NCBI GenBank assembly: GCA_900550175.1
Contig: URQX01000090.1
Span: 1-6,692, forward strand
Direction of reading: 5' to 3'
Origin: an uncultured Veillonella sp.
GTDB taxonomy: Bacteria > Bacillota > Negativicutes > Veillonellales > Veillonellaceae
Length of the DNA stretch: 6,692 bases
Shown here: positions 1-5,899 of the stretch, piece after piece
Numbering within the stretch: the stretch's first letter is position 1
Layout of the letters: the number at the start of each line of letters is the position of its first letter
Program-made: the position numbers and the translations under genes
The notes under the pieces: model-generated
What the model was told of the DNA's origin: nothing
The model's database searches: none
What the model saw: only the letters and a program-made list of their open reading frames with translations

Positions 1-505
1 CTAGTGGTATATGCTTATCTTCACTGAGCATATCGAAGGCTTGACCACCAACCATACCTTCAGGACCCGCTGCAGTAGCTACGCATTGAATGGACTCTAT
101 TTTTTGTTGAGGTGTAGCAGTTGTATTAGTAGTCATTAGCTGAAACGCATATGTCAATAATCCATCACCTGCTAGAATGGCCATACCCTCACCATAAACT
201 TTATGATTTGTTAAATTACCTCTACGATAATCATCATTATCCATAGCTGGTAAATCATCATGTACTAAGGAATATGTATGGATACACTCCATGGCACATA
301 GAAATTCCTTGTAATTAGCAGGATTTTTATGAAGCATTTCTAATACAGCTTTAGATAAAATTGGTCGAATTCGCTTGCCGCCTTGCATTAAGCTATAATT
401 CATAGATTCATAAAGGGGGTTAAATTCTTGATTTGGGCTACTTAATACCTCACCTAACCATTGTTCAATATGTTTTTTGCTAGACGCTAAATAGTCTTTG
501 AACAT
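1..505 (-). CDS. ispA: Farnesyl diphosphate synthase / short-chain polyprenyl synthetase, 5' part (C-terminus off the left edge)
   Basis: This is a trans-isoprenyl diphosphate synthase that condenses isopentenyl diphosphate with allylic diphosphates in the cytoplasm. Its products feed undecaprenyl-phosphate and quinone side chains. The visible 168 residues show GGKRIRP (about 42-48), which binds diphosphate. The first Asp-rich motif is DDLPAMD (83-89), followed by NDDYRRG, and GGQAFDM lies at 153-159. The two-residue insertion in the Asp motif (DDxxxxD) and Tyr78 five residues before it are typical of bacterial type II farnesyl diphosphate synthases, so a C15 product is inferred. The second Asp motif and the C-terminus lie outside the window. 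The ATG at 505 has an AAGGAG five bases upstream (511-516) that overlaps the stop of xseB, which points to translational coupling. The family call is secure; the exact chain length is an inference. Confidence 0.93.
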   Translation of the reverse strand, partial: MFKDYLASSKKHIEQWLGEVLSSPNQEFNPLYESMNYSLMQGGKRIRPILSKAVLEMLHKNPANYKEFLCAMECIHTYSLVHDDLPAMDNDDYRRGNLTNHKVYGEGMAILAGDGLLTYAFQLMTTNTTATPQQKIESIQCVATAAGPEGMVGGQAFDMLSEDKHIPL

Positions 506-514
506 AGAATCTCC

Positions 515-721
515 TTATTCGCTGATGCGGACTTCTTCAATAATTTGTTGTACTTCATCTTCAACCGAATCGAGCATTTCTGCACATTCTTTTACTAATG
601 TTAAGCCCTTCTTATATTGAGTTAAGAGTTCAGAGATGGTCATATCACCATCGTCTAATTGTTTAACAATATCCTCTAAAGCTTTATATTTTTTTTCATA
701 ACTTTTTAGTGATGCGGCCAT
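515..721 (-). CDS. xseB: Exodeoxyribonuclease VII small subunit
   Basis: This is the small subunit of exonuclease VII. Several copies bind the coiled-coil part of XseA to form the active single-strand DNA exonuclease. At 68 residues it has the usual family size and is an all-helical, acidic protein. It shows the typical pattern of YEKKYKALEDIVKQLD, then DMTISELL, then YKKGLTLVKEC. The ATG at 721 lies inside the 3' end of xseA, giving a 26-base overlap in a different frame. An AAAGGAGG Shine-Dalgarno sequence (731-738), nine bases before the start, is embedded in xseA coding sequence. Overlap of the two subunit genes suits coupled, stoichiometric synthesis. The assignment is strong because the xseA neighbour and the sequence pattern agree. 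Confidence 0.95.
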   Translation of the reverse strand: MAASLKSYEKKYKALEDIVKQLDDGDMTISELLTQYKKGLTLVKECAEMLDSVEDEVQQIIEEVRISE

Positions 722-1919
722 CTTTGTGCGCCTCCTTTACCGTAGCAGTAACATACCCATCAGCAAGTGTAACTCGTATATCATCATTTGGATGTAATTG
801 CATCACAGATGTAATAGGTTTATCATCATGTTCAACCTTTGCAAATCCTTTTACCATCATTTGTAATGGATTTAGAGACTCTAATTGTTGAGCTAACAAT
901 GCTAGACTATGTTTCTCTGTATTGCATCGTTCTTTTGTGGCATTGGTTAATGACTGTGAAAGCTCTTGTAAATGTGATTTTTGTTTATGTAGAAATTGTA
1001 GAGCAGGAATACCTAATCTACGATTAAAGAGCAATGTTAAATCTGTACGTTTTTGCTGTAATGTATAACGTATAAACTCATGTAAATACTCTTCTTTTTC
1101 TGTTAGCTGATCCTGTAAGGTTGTTATGGGAAGTACTGCCATTTCTGCAGCGTGACTTGGTGTTGCACCACGAGCATCTGCTACATAATCACATAAAGTA
1201 TAATCTGTTTCATGACCTACTGCTGAAATAACAGGCGTATTAGCAGTATAAATAGCCTCTACAACAGCTCTATCATTGAAACACCATAAATCCTCCATAG
1301 ATCCACCACCACGACCAACGATGATGACATCCACCTCTGGATCAGCATCGGCAGCAGCAATACCTCTTGCAATAACAGGTCCTGCAGTATTGCCTTGGAC
1401 AGGAACGGAGAATAATTTAAATTGCACTAATGGATTACGTCTCTCACTAACATATAAAATATCATGCAATACAGCGCCAGATTGAGATGTAACAATACCT
1501 ATGCAACTTGCCATGTACGGAAGACTTTGTTTGTGGCTGTCATCAAAGTATCCCAGCGCCGTTAACTCTCGTTTTAACGCATCAAATTCGAGCTGTAATG
1601 GGCTTTTAGACCCTATTTGCATATCGGATGCAATAAGATTTAAACGCCCCATTTTATTGTAAAAATTAACAGATGCTTTTACAGTCACTAATAAACCATT
1701 CTGAATGGCATTGGCAAGGCCCTTTTGCATAACGGTACTAGACCACATGGTAACATCAATAGCGGATTCTTCGTCTTTTAACGAGAAATACATGTGACCA
1801 CTACTATGACGCTTTGCGTTAATAATAGTACCGCTAACATAGACATTCTTAAGTAGATATTCTCGGTCTAAGGTGCGCTTTATAAGATTGTTTAATTGTG
1901 TAATGGTTAAGACATTCAC
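696..1919 (-). CDS. xseA: Exodeoxyribonuclease VII large subunit
   Basis: This is the catalytic subunit of exonuclease VII, which degrades single-stranded DNA from either end to acid-soluble oligonucleotides in repair and recombination. The N-terminal OB-fold (about 1-100) carries VSGTIINAKRHSSGHMYFSL. The catalytic domain has GIVTSQSGAVLHDIL (141-155), VGRGGGSMEDLWCFND (201-216) and VGHETDYTLCDYVADARGATPSHAAE (234-259). A charged helical stretch (about 265-345) would bind XseB. The C-terminus ends with the family pattern LNPLQMMVKGF, then LADGYVTATV. At 407 residues it is somewhat shorter than the E. coli protein, mainly in the helical segment. The start is a GTG at 1919, two bases after the stop of the TsaD-like gene, with an AGAGGAT Shine-Dalgarno sequence (1924-1930) overlapping that stop. 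An ATG at 1915 is out of frame. xseB overlaps its 3' end. Confidence 0.96.
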   Translation of the reverse strand: MNVLTITQLNNLIKRTLDREYLLKNVYVSGTIINAKRHSSGHMYFSLKDEESAIDVTMWSSTVMQKGLANAIQNGLLVTVKASVNFYNKMGRLNLIASDMQIGSKSPLQLEFDALKRELTALGYFDDSHKQSLPYMASCIGIVTSQSGAVLHDILYVSERRNPLVQFKLFSVPVQGNTAGPVIARGIAAADADPEVDVIIVGRGGGSMEDLWCFNDRAVVEAIYTANTPVISAVGHETDYTLCDYVADARGATPSHAAEMAVLPITTLQDQLTEKEEYLHEFIRYTLQQKRTDLTLLFNRRLGIPALQFLHKQKSHLQELSQSLTNATKERCNTEKHSLALLAQQLESLNPLQMMVKGFAKVEHDDKPITSVMQLHPNDDIRVTLADGYVTATVKEAHKDGRITKKL

Positions 1920-1921
1920 GA

Positions 1922-2875
1922 TTATCCTCTAGTTTCTTGTAAAAAAGCAGCGCCAAAAGCATTTCCAGTGGCATTATCAACAGAAAATTGTGGCTGTGCT
2001 ACATGTAATGTAAGGTGATTACGTCTACAATAATGCTCCATACGATGACGAAGTAAGCTATTGCTCATTACACCACCAACGGCGATTAATGTTCGAACAG
2101 GTTTATTTTGTAAATGATAGGTAATCATTTTTTCTAACGCATTTCCTATAGAGGTGAATACAGCTCTCGCCAAATTAGACTTATCTATATCATTCATAGA
2201 ATTTGTAATTCGTCTCATAGCCGCACTACATGGACCAGCAAAGCTAATCCAACCATCTTTTACAGAAGATGGTAATGGCTCATATTCTGTAGTTTGTAAT
2301 GCTAATGCTTCTAGATGTTTGCCTGCAGGAAATGGTAAGCCCATAGCAACACCGATACGATCCACATATTGTCCACCTTGTAAATCCTTAGAGCCCCCGA
2401 TAATATGAGAATCAAATATGCCTTCACCTTTGTAATGACAATACACAAGTTCTGTAGTACCACCTGATAAATGAAGTGCTAAGAATGGTTCACTTGGAAT
2501 TATTTTTAATTCTCGTAGTGCTGCTAAAATATGATTTTCTTGGTGTGCGAAAACGTGTAGCGGTACATTCATCAAATGATTAAGAGACTGTCCATATCCT
2601 AGCCCAACCATAAAAGCAGGCATATAGGAATTCTCCTCACGTCTAGGAAATCCGCTAACACCAATACCACTAATTGGAAGTTGTGGCAATTCAGATATCA
2701 ACTTAGGCAATGCCTTTGTATGTTGAAAGACCATATTTGATTGTTGTAGTCCTCGCTCACCTTGTTTGACCTCTAAGATTTTGCGAGCTTCACCAACTAT
2801 GTGAAAGTCGCTATCTATAATGGCACAACTTGTAGTGTAGCAACTAGTATCAATGCCTAAGTAATATCGTTTCAT
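1922..2875 (-). CDS. TsaD/Kae1/Gcp-like ASKHA-fold protein (diverged paralogue, function unknown)
   Basis: This protein belongs to the TsaD/Kae1 superfamily, old name O-sialoglycoprotein endopeptidase or peptidase M22. True TsaD transfers the threonylcarbamoyl group in tRNA t6A synthesis. Visible elements are GIDTSCYTTSCA (7-18), an HxxxH metal motif (His111, His115), LSGGTTEL (136-143), YVDRIGVAMGLPFPAG (170-185), SFAGPCSAAM (211-220), AVGGVMSNSLLR (265-276) and FSVDNATGNAFGAA (297-310). His111, His115 and Asp300 sit where the metal ligands of E. coli TsaD lie, as I recall the numbering. However, the TsaD signatures GIETSCDET and SGGHT read GIDTSCYTT and SGGTT here, and the protein is shorter (317 residues) than usual TsaD. 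I infer a paralogue rather than the housekeeping t6A enzyme. Its ATG overlaps the nusB stop by one base (TAATG) and has only a weak AAGAG upstream, so it probably depends on coupled translation. Confidence 0.82.
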   Translation of the reverse strand: MKRYYLGIDTSCYTTSCAIIDSDFHIVGEARKILEVKQGERGLQQSNMVFQHTKALPKLISELPQLPISGIGVSGFPRREENSYMPAFMVGLGYGQSLNHLMNVPLHVFAHQENHILAALRELKIIPSEPFLALHLSGGTTELVYCHYKGEGIFDSHIIGGSKDLQGGQYVDRIGVAMGLPFPAGKHLEALALQTTEYEPLPSSVKDGWISFAGPCSAAMRRITNSMNDIDKSNLARAVFTSIGNALEKMITYHLQNKPVRTLIAVGGVMSNSLLRHRMEHYCRRNHLTLHVAQPQFSVDNATGNAFGAAFLQETRG

Positions 2876-3279
2876 TATTTACTCTTATTATATGCATCTA
2901 GAATTGCGTTGATTAATTTATAGGAAGAATCAGAACCAAAATCCTTAGCTAATTGAATAGCTTCATTAATAGCTATAGATGGTTCTAAAGGCTCATCTTC
3001 ATTTGTCATTTCCCATAGAGCAATACGTAATATAGCGCGATCAACTTTATCTAAGTTTTCAACCTTACGGGATTTACAAAATGGTTGTAATGCTGCATCT
3101 ATAGTTTCAGAAGCAGATAATACGCCATTTATAATGTTATTAGCATAGGCCTTATCCATAGATTTATGCATGTGCCCTTCAGGAAATTGAACATCACTTT
3201 GATCAGCATGAAATTCATTGGCATATAACATTTGAAATGCGTATTGACGTGCTTCACGACGATTTCGCTTAATTACCAT
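2875..3279 (-). CDS. nusB: Transcription antitermination factor NusB
   Basis: NusB is an all-helical RNA-binding protein that pairs with ribosomal protein S10 (NusE) on boxA RNA. It supports processive transcription of rRNA operons. The 134 residues match the family length. The arginine-rich N-terminus KRNRREARQYAFQMLY (4-19) fits the classic RxxARxxALQxLY pattern. The core NLDKVDRAILRIALWEM (75-91) and the C-terminal SIAINEAIQLAKDFG (101-115), then SSYKLINAILDAY (118-130), complete the fold. The last motif is usually FVNGVLD, so KLINAILD is a mild variant. The ATG at 3279 overlaps the 3' end of the upstream Asp23 gene by 11 bases. It is served by an AAGGAG (3290-3295) ten bases away, inside that gene. 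Its stop overlaps the start of the next gene. Placement next to Asp23 genes and xseA-xseB-ispA is common in Firmicutes. Confidence 0.95.
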   Translation of the reverse strand: MVIKRNRREARQYAFQMLYANEFHADQSDVQFPEGHMHKSMDKAYANNIINGVLSASETIDAALQPFCKSRKVENLDKVDRAILRIALWEMTNEDEPLEPSIAINEAIQLAKDFGSDSSYKLINAILDAYNKSK

Positions 3280-3664
3280 GTAGAGTTGGCTCCTTTTCTT
3301 TTACAATACCTTCAATATGTACATCGACCTTAACATGATCAAGATCAAGCATATTTTTTAAGGTTTGTTTGATTTCTAATTGCAACTGTTTGGATAATTC
3401 AATTAAATTATATCCGTAGAGTGCTTTGATATAAATATTGATTTCAATGAAACCTTTACGATGTTTTACATTAATCCCCGGTAAACTACGTTGACCAAAG
3501 GCATGCGTAATTCCCTCTACTAATTCATCGTAAAAGCGAGGGCTTAAAGAATGAATACCTGGAATAGTAGCTAATGTTTTTGTAGCTACATCAATGATGA
3601 CAGAGTCTGCAATATCAATGGTATCCATATCTAATCCGTAGTTTAATTGATTGTCTGAACTCAT
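3269..3664 (-). CDS. Asp23/Gls24 family envelope-stress protein (second copy)
   Basis: This is a small Asp23/Gls24-domain protein, 131 residues, with no signal peptide or membrane segment. Family members in Staphylococcus are abundant and membrane-associated through a partner protein, and are linked to alkaline and cell-envelope stress. The molecular activity is not established. Family features seen are TIDIADSVIIDVATKTLATIPGI (15-37), the alternating hydrophobic strand FIEINIYIKALYGYNL (72-87), a helix SKQLQLEIKQTLKNML (91-106) and the terminal strand VKVDVHIEGI (111-120). The acidic N-terminus and the HRKG loop differ from the neighbouring copy, so this is an old duplication. The ATG at 3664 follows a near-perfect Shine-Dalgarno sequence that contains the stop codon of the first copy. 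Its 3' end overlaps nusB. Confidence 0.88.
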   Translation of the reverse strand: MSSDNQLNYGLDMDTIDIADSVIIDVATKTLATIPGIHSLSPRFYDELVEGITHAFGQRSLPGINVKHRKGFIEINIYIKALYGYNLIELSKQLQLEIKQTLKNMLDLDHVKVDVHIEGIVKEKEPTLHGN

Positions 3665-3672
3665 ATAGATAC

Positions 3673-3680
3673 CCTCCTAA
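3673..3680 (-). promoter_or_regulatory. Shine-Dalgarno of the second Asp23 gene, containing the stop codon of the first
   Basis: The minus strand reads TTAGGAGG at 3680-3673. The TAG at 3679-3677 ends the first Asp23 gene and is part of the ribosome site for the second, eight bases before its ATG at 3664. A terminating ribosome would sit on this site, so the two proteins are probably made in a coupled way. Confidence 0.8.
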
Positions 3681-4057
3681 GGTTGTGATGGTGTTACTAA
3701 ATCATCAAAAATAATGTCTTGTACCACTACATCAATGGTTTGTACTTCAATTTCTGTATAAGAAACTAAAGCTGTTTTTATACGTTCTTGTAAACGTAGT
3801 GCCACATCAGGAATTCGATATCCATATTGAATACACACATATAATGTAACAGAAATAGCTCCTTCATCATTAAATGATATCTTTACACCTTCGTGATCAG
3901 ATTTACGTCTAAAGAAGGTATTAACACCATCATTAAAGGTGGAGCTCATATGATGTATACCCTTTGTCTCAAGTGCTGCCATAGTAACAATCGTAGCGTA
4001 TACATCTTCACTAATCTTAATTTTACCCGACTCTAGTTCAGTATTTTTCTTGGTCAT
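3677..4057 (-). CDS. Asp23/Gls24 family envelope-stress protein (first copy)
   Basis: This is the first of two tandem Asp23/Gls24-family proteins. With the start chosen here it has 126 residues: GKIKISEDVYATIVTMAALETKGIH (11-35) is the conserved N-terminal pattern, VKISFNDEGAISVTLYVCIQYGYRIPDVA (58-86) is the core sheet, and VQTIDVVVQDIIF (105-117) is the last strand. It is closer to the family consensus than the second copy. The frame stays open to a GTG at 4081, but that codon lies in a terminator hairpin and has no Shine-Dalgarno sequence. The ATG at 4057 has AAAGAGG five bases upstream, so I choose it. The protein is cytosolic by sequence, with no membrane helix, so any envelope link needs a partner outside this window. 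It is the first gene of the downstream operon. Confidence 0.9.
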   Translation of the reverse strand: MTKKNTELESGKIKISEDVYATIVTMAALETKGIHHMSSTFNDGVNTFFRRKSDHEGVKISFNDEGAISVTLYVCIQYGYRIPDVALRLQERIKTALVSYTEIEVQTIDVVVQDIIFDDLVTPSQP

Positions 4058-4062
4058 ACTGG

Positions 4063-4069
4063 CCTCTTT
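4063..4069 (-). promoter_or_regulatory. Shine-Dalgarno AAAGAGG that decides the first Asp23 start
   Basis: AAAGAGG at 4069-4063 lies five bases before the ATG at 4057. It supports that start over the in-frame GTG at 4081, which is part of the terminator stem. Confidence 0.75.
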
Positions 4070-4070
4070 C

Positions 4071-4118
4071 AAAAAAAGCACTTGTCCCTATATATAATTA
4101 CATAGACGACAAGTGCTT
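4071..4118 (-). terminator. Intrinsic terminator after efp
   Basis: In the minus-strand transcript an 11-bp perfect stem (arm AAGCACTTGTC at 4118-4108, pairing with 4086-4076) encloses a second 7-bp stem (4105-4099 with 4094-4088, one G-U pair, loop ATTA). They are separated by a small GU/G internal loop. Seven consecutive U residues (4077-4071) follow at once. This is the classic rho-independent layout and it lies 75 bases after the efp stop. There is no T-run on the plus-strand side, so it should act only in the direction of efp. The U-tract ends 13 bases before the ATG of the first Asp23 gene. Confidence 0.88.
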
Positions 4119-4127
4119 ACAGTGCAA
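4097..4127 (-). promoter_or_regulatory. Weak candidate promoter for the Asp23-nusB-xse-ispA operon
   Basis: On the minus strand, TTGCAC (4127-4122) is followed after 17 bases by TATGTA (4104-4099), or after 19 bases by TGTAAT (4102-4097). Matches to the -35 and -10 consensus are only partial. The site overlaps the 5' arm of the efp terminator. A start near 4091 would give a leader of about 34 bases that lacks this arm, so the terminator hairpin could not form. The downstream operon needs a promoter or readthrough, and little other room is available. This is an inference from position and weak boxes. Confidence 0.3.
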
Positions 4128-4135
4128 ATGTTAGG

Positions 4136-4181
4136 ATATATGGGGAATAAGATTCCATGAAAAGATCTTGCCCCAATACAT
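4136..4181 (-). other. Imperfect hairpin in the efp 3' untranslated region
   Basis: A GGGG/CCCC stem (4171-4174 with 4142-4145) is extended by a flanking T-A pair. Outside it lie five AT-rich pairs, one of them G-U in RNA, and inside it a 5-bp AAGAT/ATCTT stem (4165-4169 with 4149-4153) around an 11-base loop. No U-tract follows on either strand, so it is not a terminator in itself. It could protect the efp mRNA 3' end. It lies between the efp stop and the terminator. Confidence 0.4.
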
Positions 4182-4192
4182 ATCAATACGTA

Positions 4193-4750
4193 TTAGGCAC
4201 GTTCGATGTATTGACCTGTACGAGTATCAATACGAAGTACATCATCTACTTCAATGAAGAGAGGTACTTTTACAGTGTAGCCTGTTTCCAATACAGCTGG
4301 TTTGTTACCACCAGTAGCAGTATCACCACGGATACCAGGATCTGTTTCAACTACGCGAAGTTCAACAGCTACAGGTAAATCGATACCGATTACGATACCT
4401 TGGAAGAACATGATGGATACTTCCATATTTTCAAGAAGGAAGTTTTTAGCATCACCTAATTGTTCAAGGTTAAGTTCAACTTGATCATAAGTTTCGTTAT
4501 CCATGAATGTATAAGCGCCGTCAGACTCGTACAAATATTGCATACGACGACGATCAACATGTGCTTTAGGCACTTTTTCACCGGCATTGAAAGTACGCTC
4601 TACTACAGAACCAGTTTGCAAATTTTTCATTTTAGTACGTACGAATGCAGCACCTTTACCTGGTTTAACGTGTTGGAAATCAACTACTTGCCATACATTA
4701 CCGTCGATTTCAACGGTTACACCTGGACGAAAATCATTACTGGAAATCAT
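4193..4750 (-). CDS. efp: Elongation factor P
   Basis: EF-P binds the ribosome between the P and E sites and relieves stalling on consecutive prolines. The protein has the standard 185 residues: an N-terminal KOW-like domain (1 to about 64) followed by two OB domains. The tip loop HVKPGKGAAFVR (27-38) carries Lys32, the position modified in many bacteria. The family signature GDTATGGNKPAVLETGYTVKVPLFIE (142-167) and the end IDTRTGQYIER are intact. Asp169 (IEVDD) replaces the Gly usually found there. The Lys tip, as opposed to Arg, argues against the EarP-rhamnose route. No modification gene is present nearby. The ATG at 4750 has AAGGAG (4760-4765) nine bases upstream, and the gap to the peptidase gene is only 15 bases, so the two are probably co-transcribed. 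A hairpin terminator follows the gene. Confidence 0.98.
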   Translation of the reverse strand: MISSNDFRPGVTVEIDGNVWQVVDFQHVKPGKGAAFVRTKMKNLQTGSVVERTFNAGEKVPKAHVDRRRMQYLYESDGAYTFMDNETYDQVELNLEQLGDAKNFLLENMEVSIMFFQGIVIGIDLPVAVELRVVETDPGIRGDTATGGNKPAVLETGYTVKVPLFIEVDDVLRIDTRTGQYIERA

Positions 4751-4765
4751 CTAACTCTTCTCCTT

Positions 4766-5839
4766 CTAAATACCTATTTCAATTAACTCTTTTGGACTAT
4801 GTGTCAACACCTCATAGCCGTCAGATTTGACGATGACACTATCCTCTATTCTCAATCCGATAGTACCTGTAATATAAATGCCAGGCTCTACCGTAATGAT
4901 CATATTTTCTGTAAATACCGTATCGGATTTAGTATTGGCCACTGGTTCTTCGTGAATCTCAAGACCTACACCATGACCAGTACCATGATTAAACTCCTTG
5001 GTATATCCATGTTCTTTAATATAATCACGACAAACTGCATCAAGTTCTTTACCAGTAATACCGGCGCGAACTGCAGCTACGCCACGTTTTTGTGCTTCTA
5101 AAACTATACTATATAACTTCTTTTGTAATTCAGAGGCAGGCCCCATTACAATAGTTCTAGTCATATCGGAATGATAACCCTTATATACAGCGCCAAAATC
5201 AAAGGTAACAAAATCACCTGCTTCGATGACCTTATCACTGGCTACACCATGAGGCATACTAGACCGATTACCAGAAGCCACAATAGTTGCAAAGGAAGGT
5301 TCCTCAGAACCACGTTTTAACATTTCTGATTCTAATATGATGCGTGCTTCATTTTCAGTCATTCCTACCTTTAGTTGTGGTAGCAATGCGGCGAAAGATT
5401 CATCACCAATGTTAGCTGCTTTACGCAGTAAGTCTAATTCGTCTTCACGCTTAACTGCACGTAATTTAGCAAAGTTGATAGACGTAAAATTAAAGCGTTC
5501 ATCTAATGTATCACATAAGGTTTCATATGTATCAACAGGCATTTGTTTACCTTCAATACCGAATAAACCTTCGTGAATATGATGTTCATTGAAGATGTCT
5601 ACAAGAGTATCCATAACAGAGGATTCATATTGAATAACTGTATACCCTTTACATTGTTTTGTAGCTTGCTCAGTATATCTGAAATCGGTAATCATAAAGG
5701 CTTTATCATGTGTAATGATAGCAAAACCTGTTGTACCAGTAAAACCAGCAAAATAATGTAAATTTATAGGGCTCATCAAAATGACGCCTGTTAATTCTTG
5801 CTCTTTAATATACTGTTGTAGCAGATTTAAACCATTCAT
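4766..5839 (-). CDS. pepP: M24 family metallopeptidase, Xaa-Pro aminopeptidase type
   Basis: This is a cytoplasmic dimetal peptidase of the M24B family, expected to remove an N-terminal residue that precedes proline. With the start used here it has 357 residues. The N-terminal creatinase-like domain covers about 1-125 and the pita-bread catalytic domain about 130-357. The five metal ligands are visible: Asp214 (FDFGA), Asp225 (HSDMTRT), His289 (GTGHGVGLEIHE), Glu318 (VEPGIYI) and Glu332 (GLRIEDSV). His197 (PHG) and His296 are also conserved. An ATG at 5845 is in frame, but the TAGGAG (5847-5852) would be one base away from it. The ATG at 5839 is seven bases from the GGAG and is preferred. The Xaa-Pro peptidase/efp pairing is common in Firmicutes and links two proline-related functions. 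The symbol pepP is by analogy; the short form resembles Bacillus YqhT. Confidence 0.92.
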   Translation of the reverse strand: MNGLNLLQQYIKEQELTGVILMSPINLHYFAGFTGTTGFAIITHDKAFMITDFRYTEQATKQCKGYTVIQYESSVMDTLVDIFNEHHIHEGLFGIEGKQMPVDTYETLCDTLDERFNFTSINFAKLRAVKREDELDLLRKAANIGDESFAALLPQLKVGMTENEARIILESEMLKRGSEEPSFATIVASGNRSSMPHGVASDKVIEAGDFVTFDFGAVYKGYHSDMTRTIVMGPASELQKKLYSIVLEAQKRGVAAVRAGITGKELDAVCRDYIKEHGYTKEFNHGTGHGVGLEIHEEPVANTKSDTVFTENMIITVEPGIYITGTIGLRIEDSVIVKSDGYEVLTHSPKELIEIGI

Positions 5840-5846
5840 AATCATG

Positions 5847-5852
5847 CTCCTA
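5847..5852 (-). promoter_or_regulatory. Shine-Dalgarno TAGGAG that decides the pepP start
   Basis: TAGGAG at 5852-5847 is one base from the ATG at 5845 but seven bases from the ATG at 5839. Normal spacing supports the downstream ATG, which removes two residues (Met-Ile) from the longest open frame. Confidence 0.75.
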
Positions 5853-5870
5853 GTCTATAAAGTACAATTA

Positions 5871-5899
5871 ATCTTACCATAAAATACCTATATTGAATA
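5871..5899 (-). promoter_or_regulatory. Candidate extended -10 promoter for pepP-efp
   Basis: On the minus strand, TATTCA (5899-5894) lies 17 bases before TAAGAT (5876-5871). The -10 hexamer is preceded by TGG, giving the extended -10 form TGnTAnnAT. A start near 5864 would leave a leader of about 25 bases holding the TAGGAG ribosome site. The -35 box is poor, but the extended -10 can compensate. The 64-bp gap is the only sizeable gap between rsuA and efp, so a promoter here is reasonable. Confidence 0.42.

Noticed and set aside
2154..2408. Plus-strand open frame of 84 codons inside the TsaD-like gene
   Set aside because: It is fully antisense to conserved glycine-rich motifs and has no promoter or ribosome site that stands out.
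4058..4081. N-terminal extension of the first Asp23 protein from a GTG at 4081
   Set aside because: The GTG lies in the 3' arm of the terminator and has no Shine-Dalgarno sequence. The ATG at 4057 has a well-spaced AAAGAGG.
4071..4118. Riboswitch or T-box leader ahead of the Asp23 operon
   Set aside because: The gap contains only simple hairpins. No conserved riboswitch core or T-box sequence is visible, and an ordinary terminator explains the main structure.
4460..4786. Plus-strand open frame of 108 codons opposite the efp 5' region
   Set aside because: It lies antisense to the highly conserved efp coding sequence and its ATG has no convincing ribosome site. The protein resembles no family I know, so it looks like a shadow of codon bias.
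4799..5101. Plus-strand open frame of 100 codons opposite the 3' half of pepP
   Set aside because: It is antisense to the conserved M24 catalytic motifs. Its Cys/Phe/Ile-rich composition is typical of reverse-complement translation.
5840..5845. Start of pepP at the upstream ATG (5845)
   Set aside because: The only ribosome site would be one base away, too close; the ATG at 5839 has seven-base spacing.
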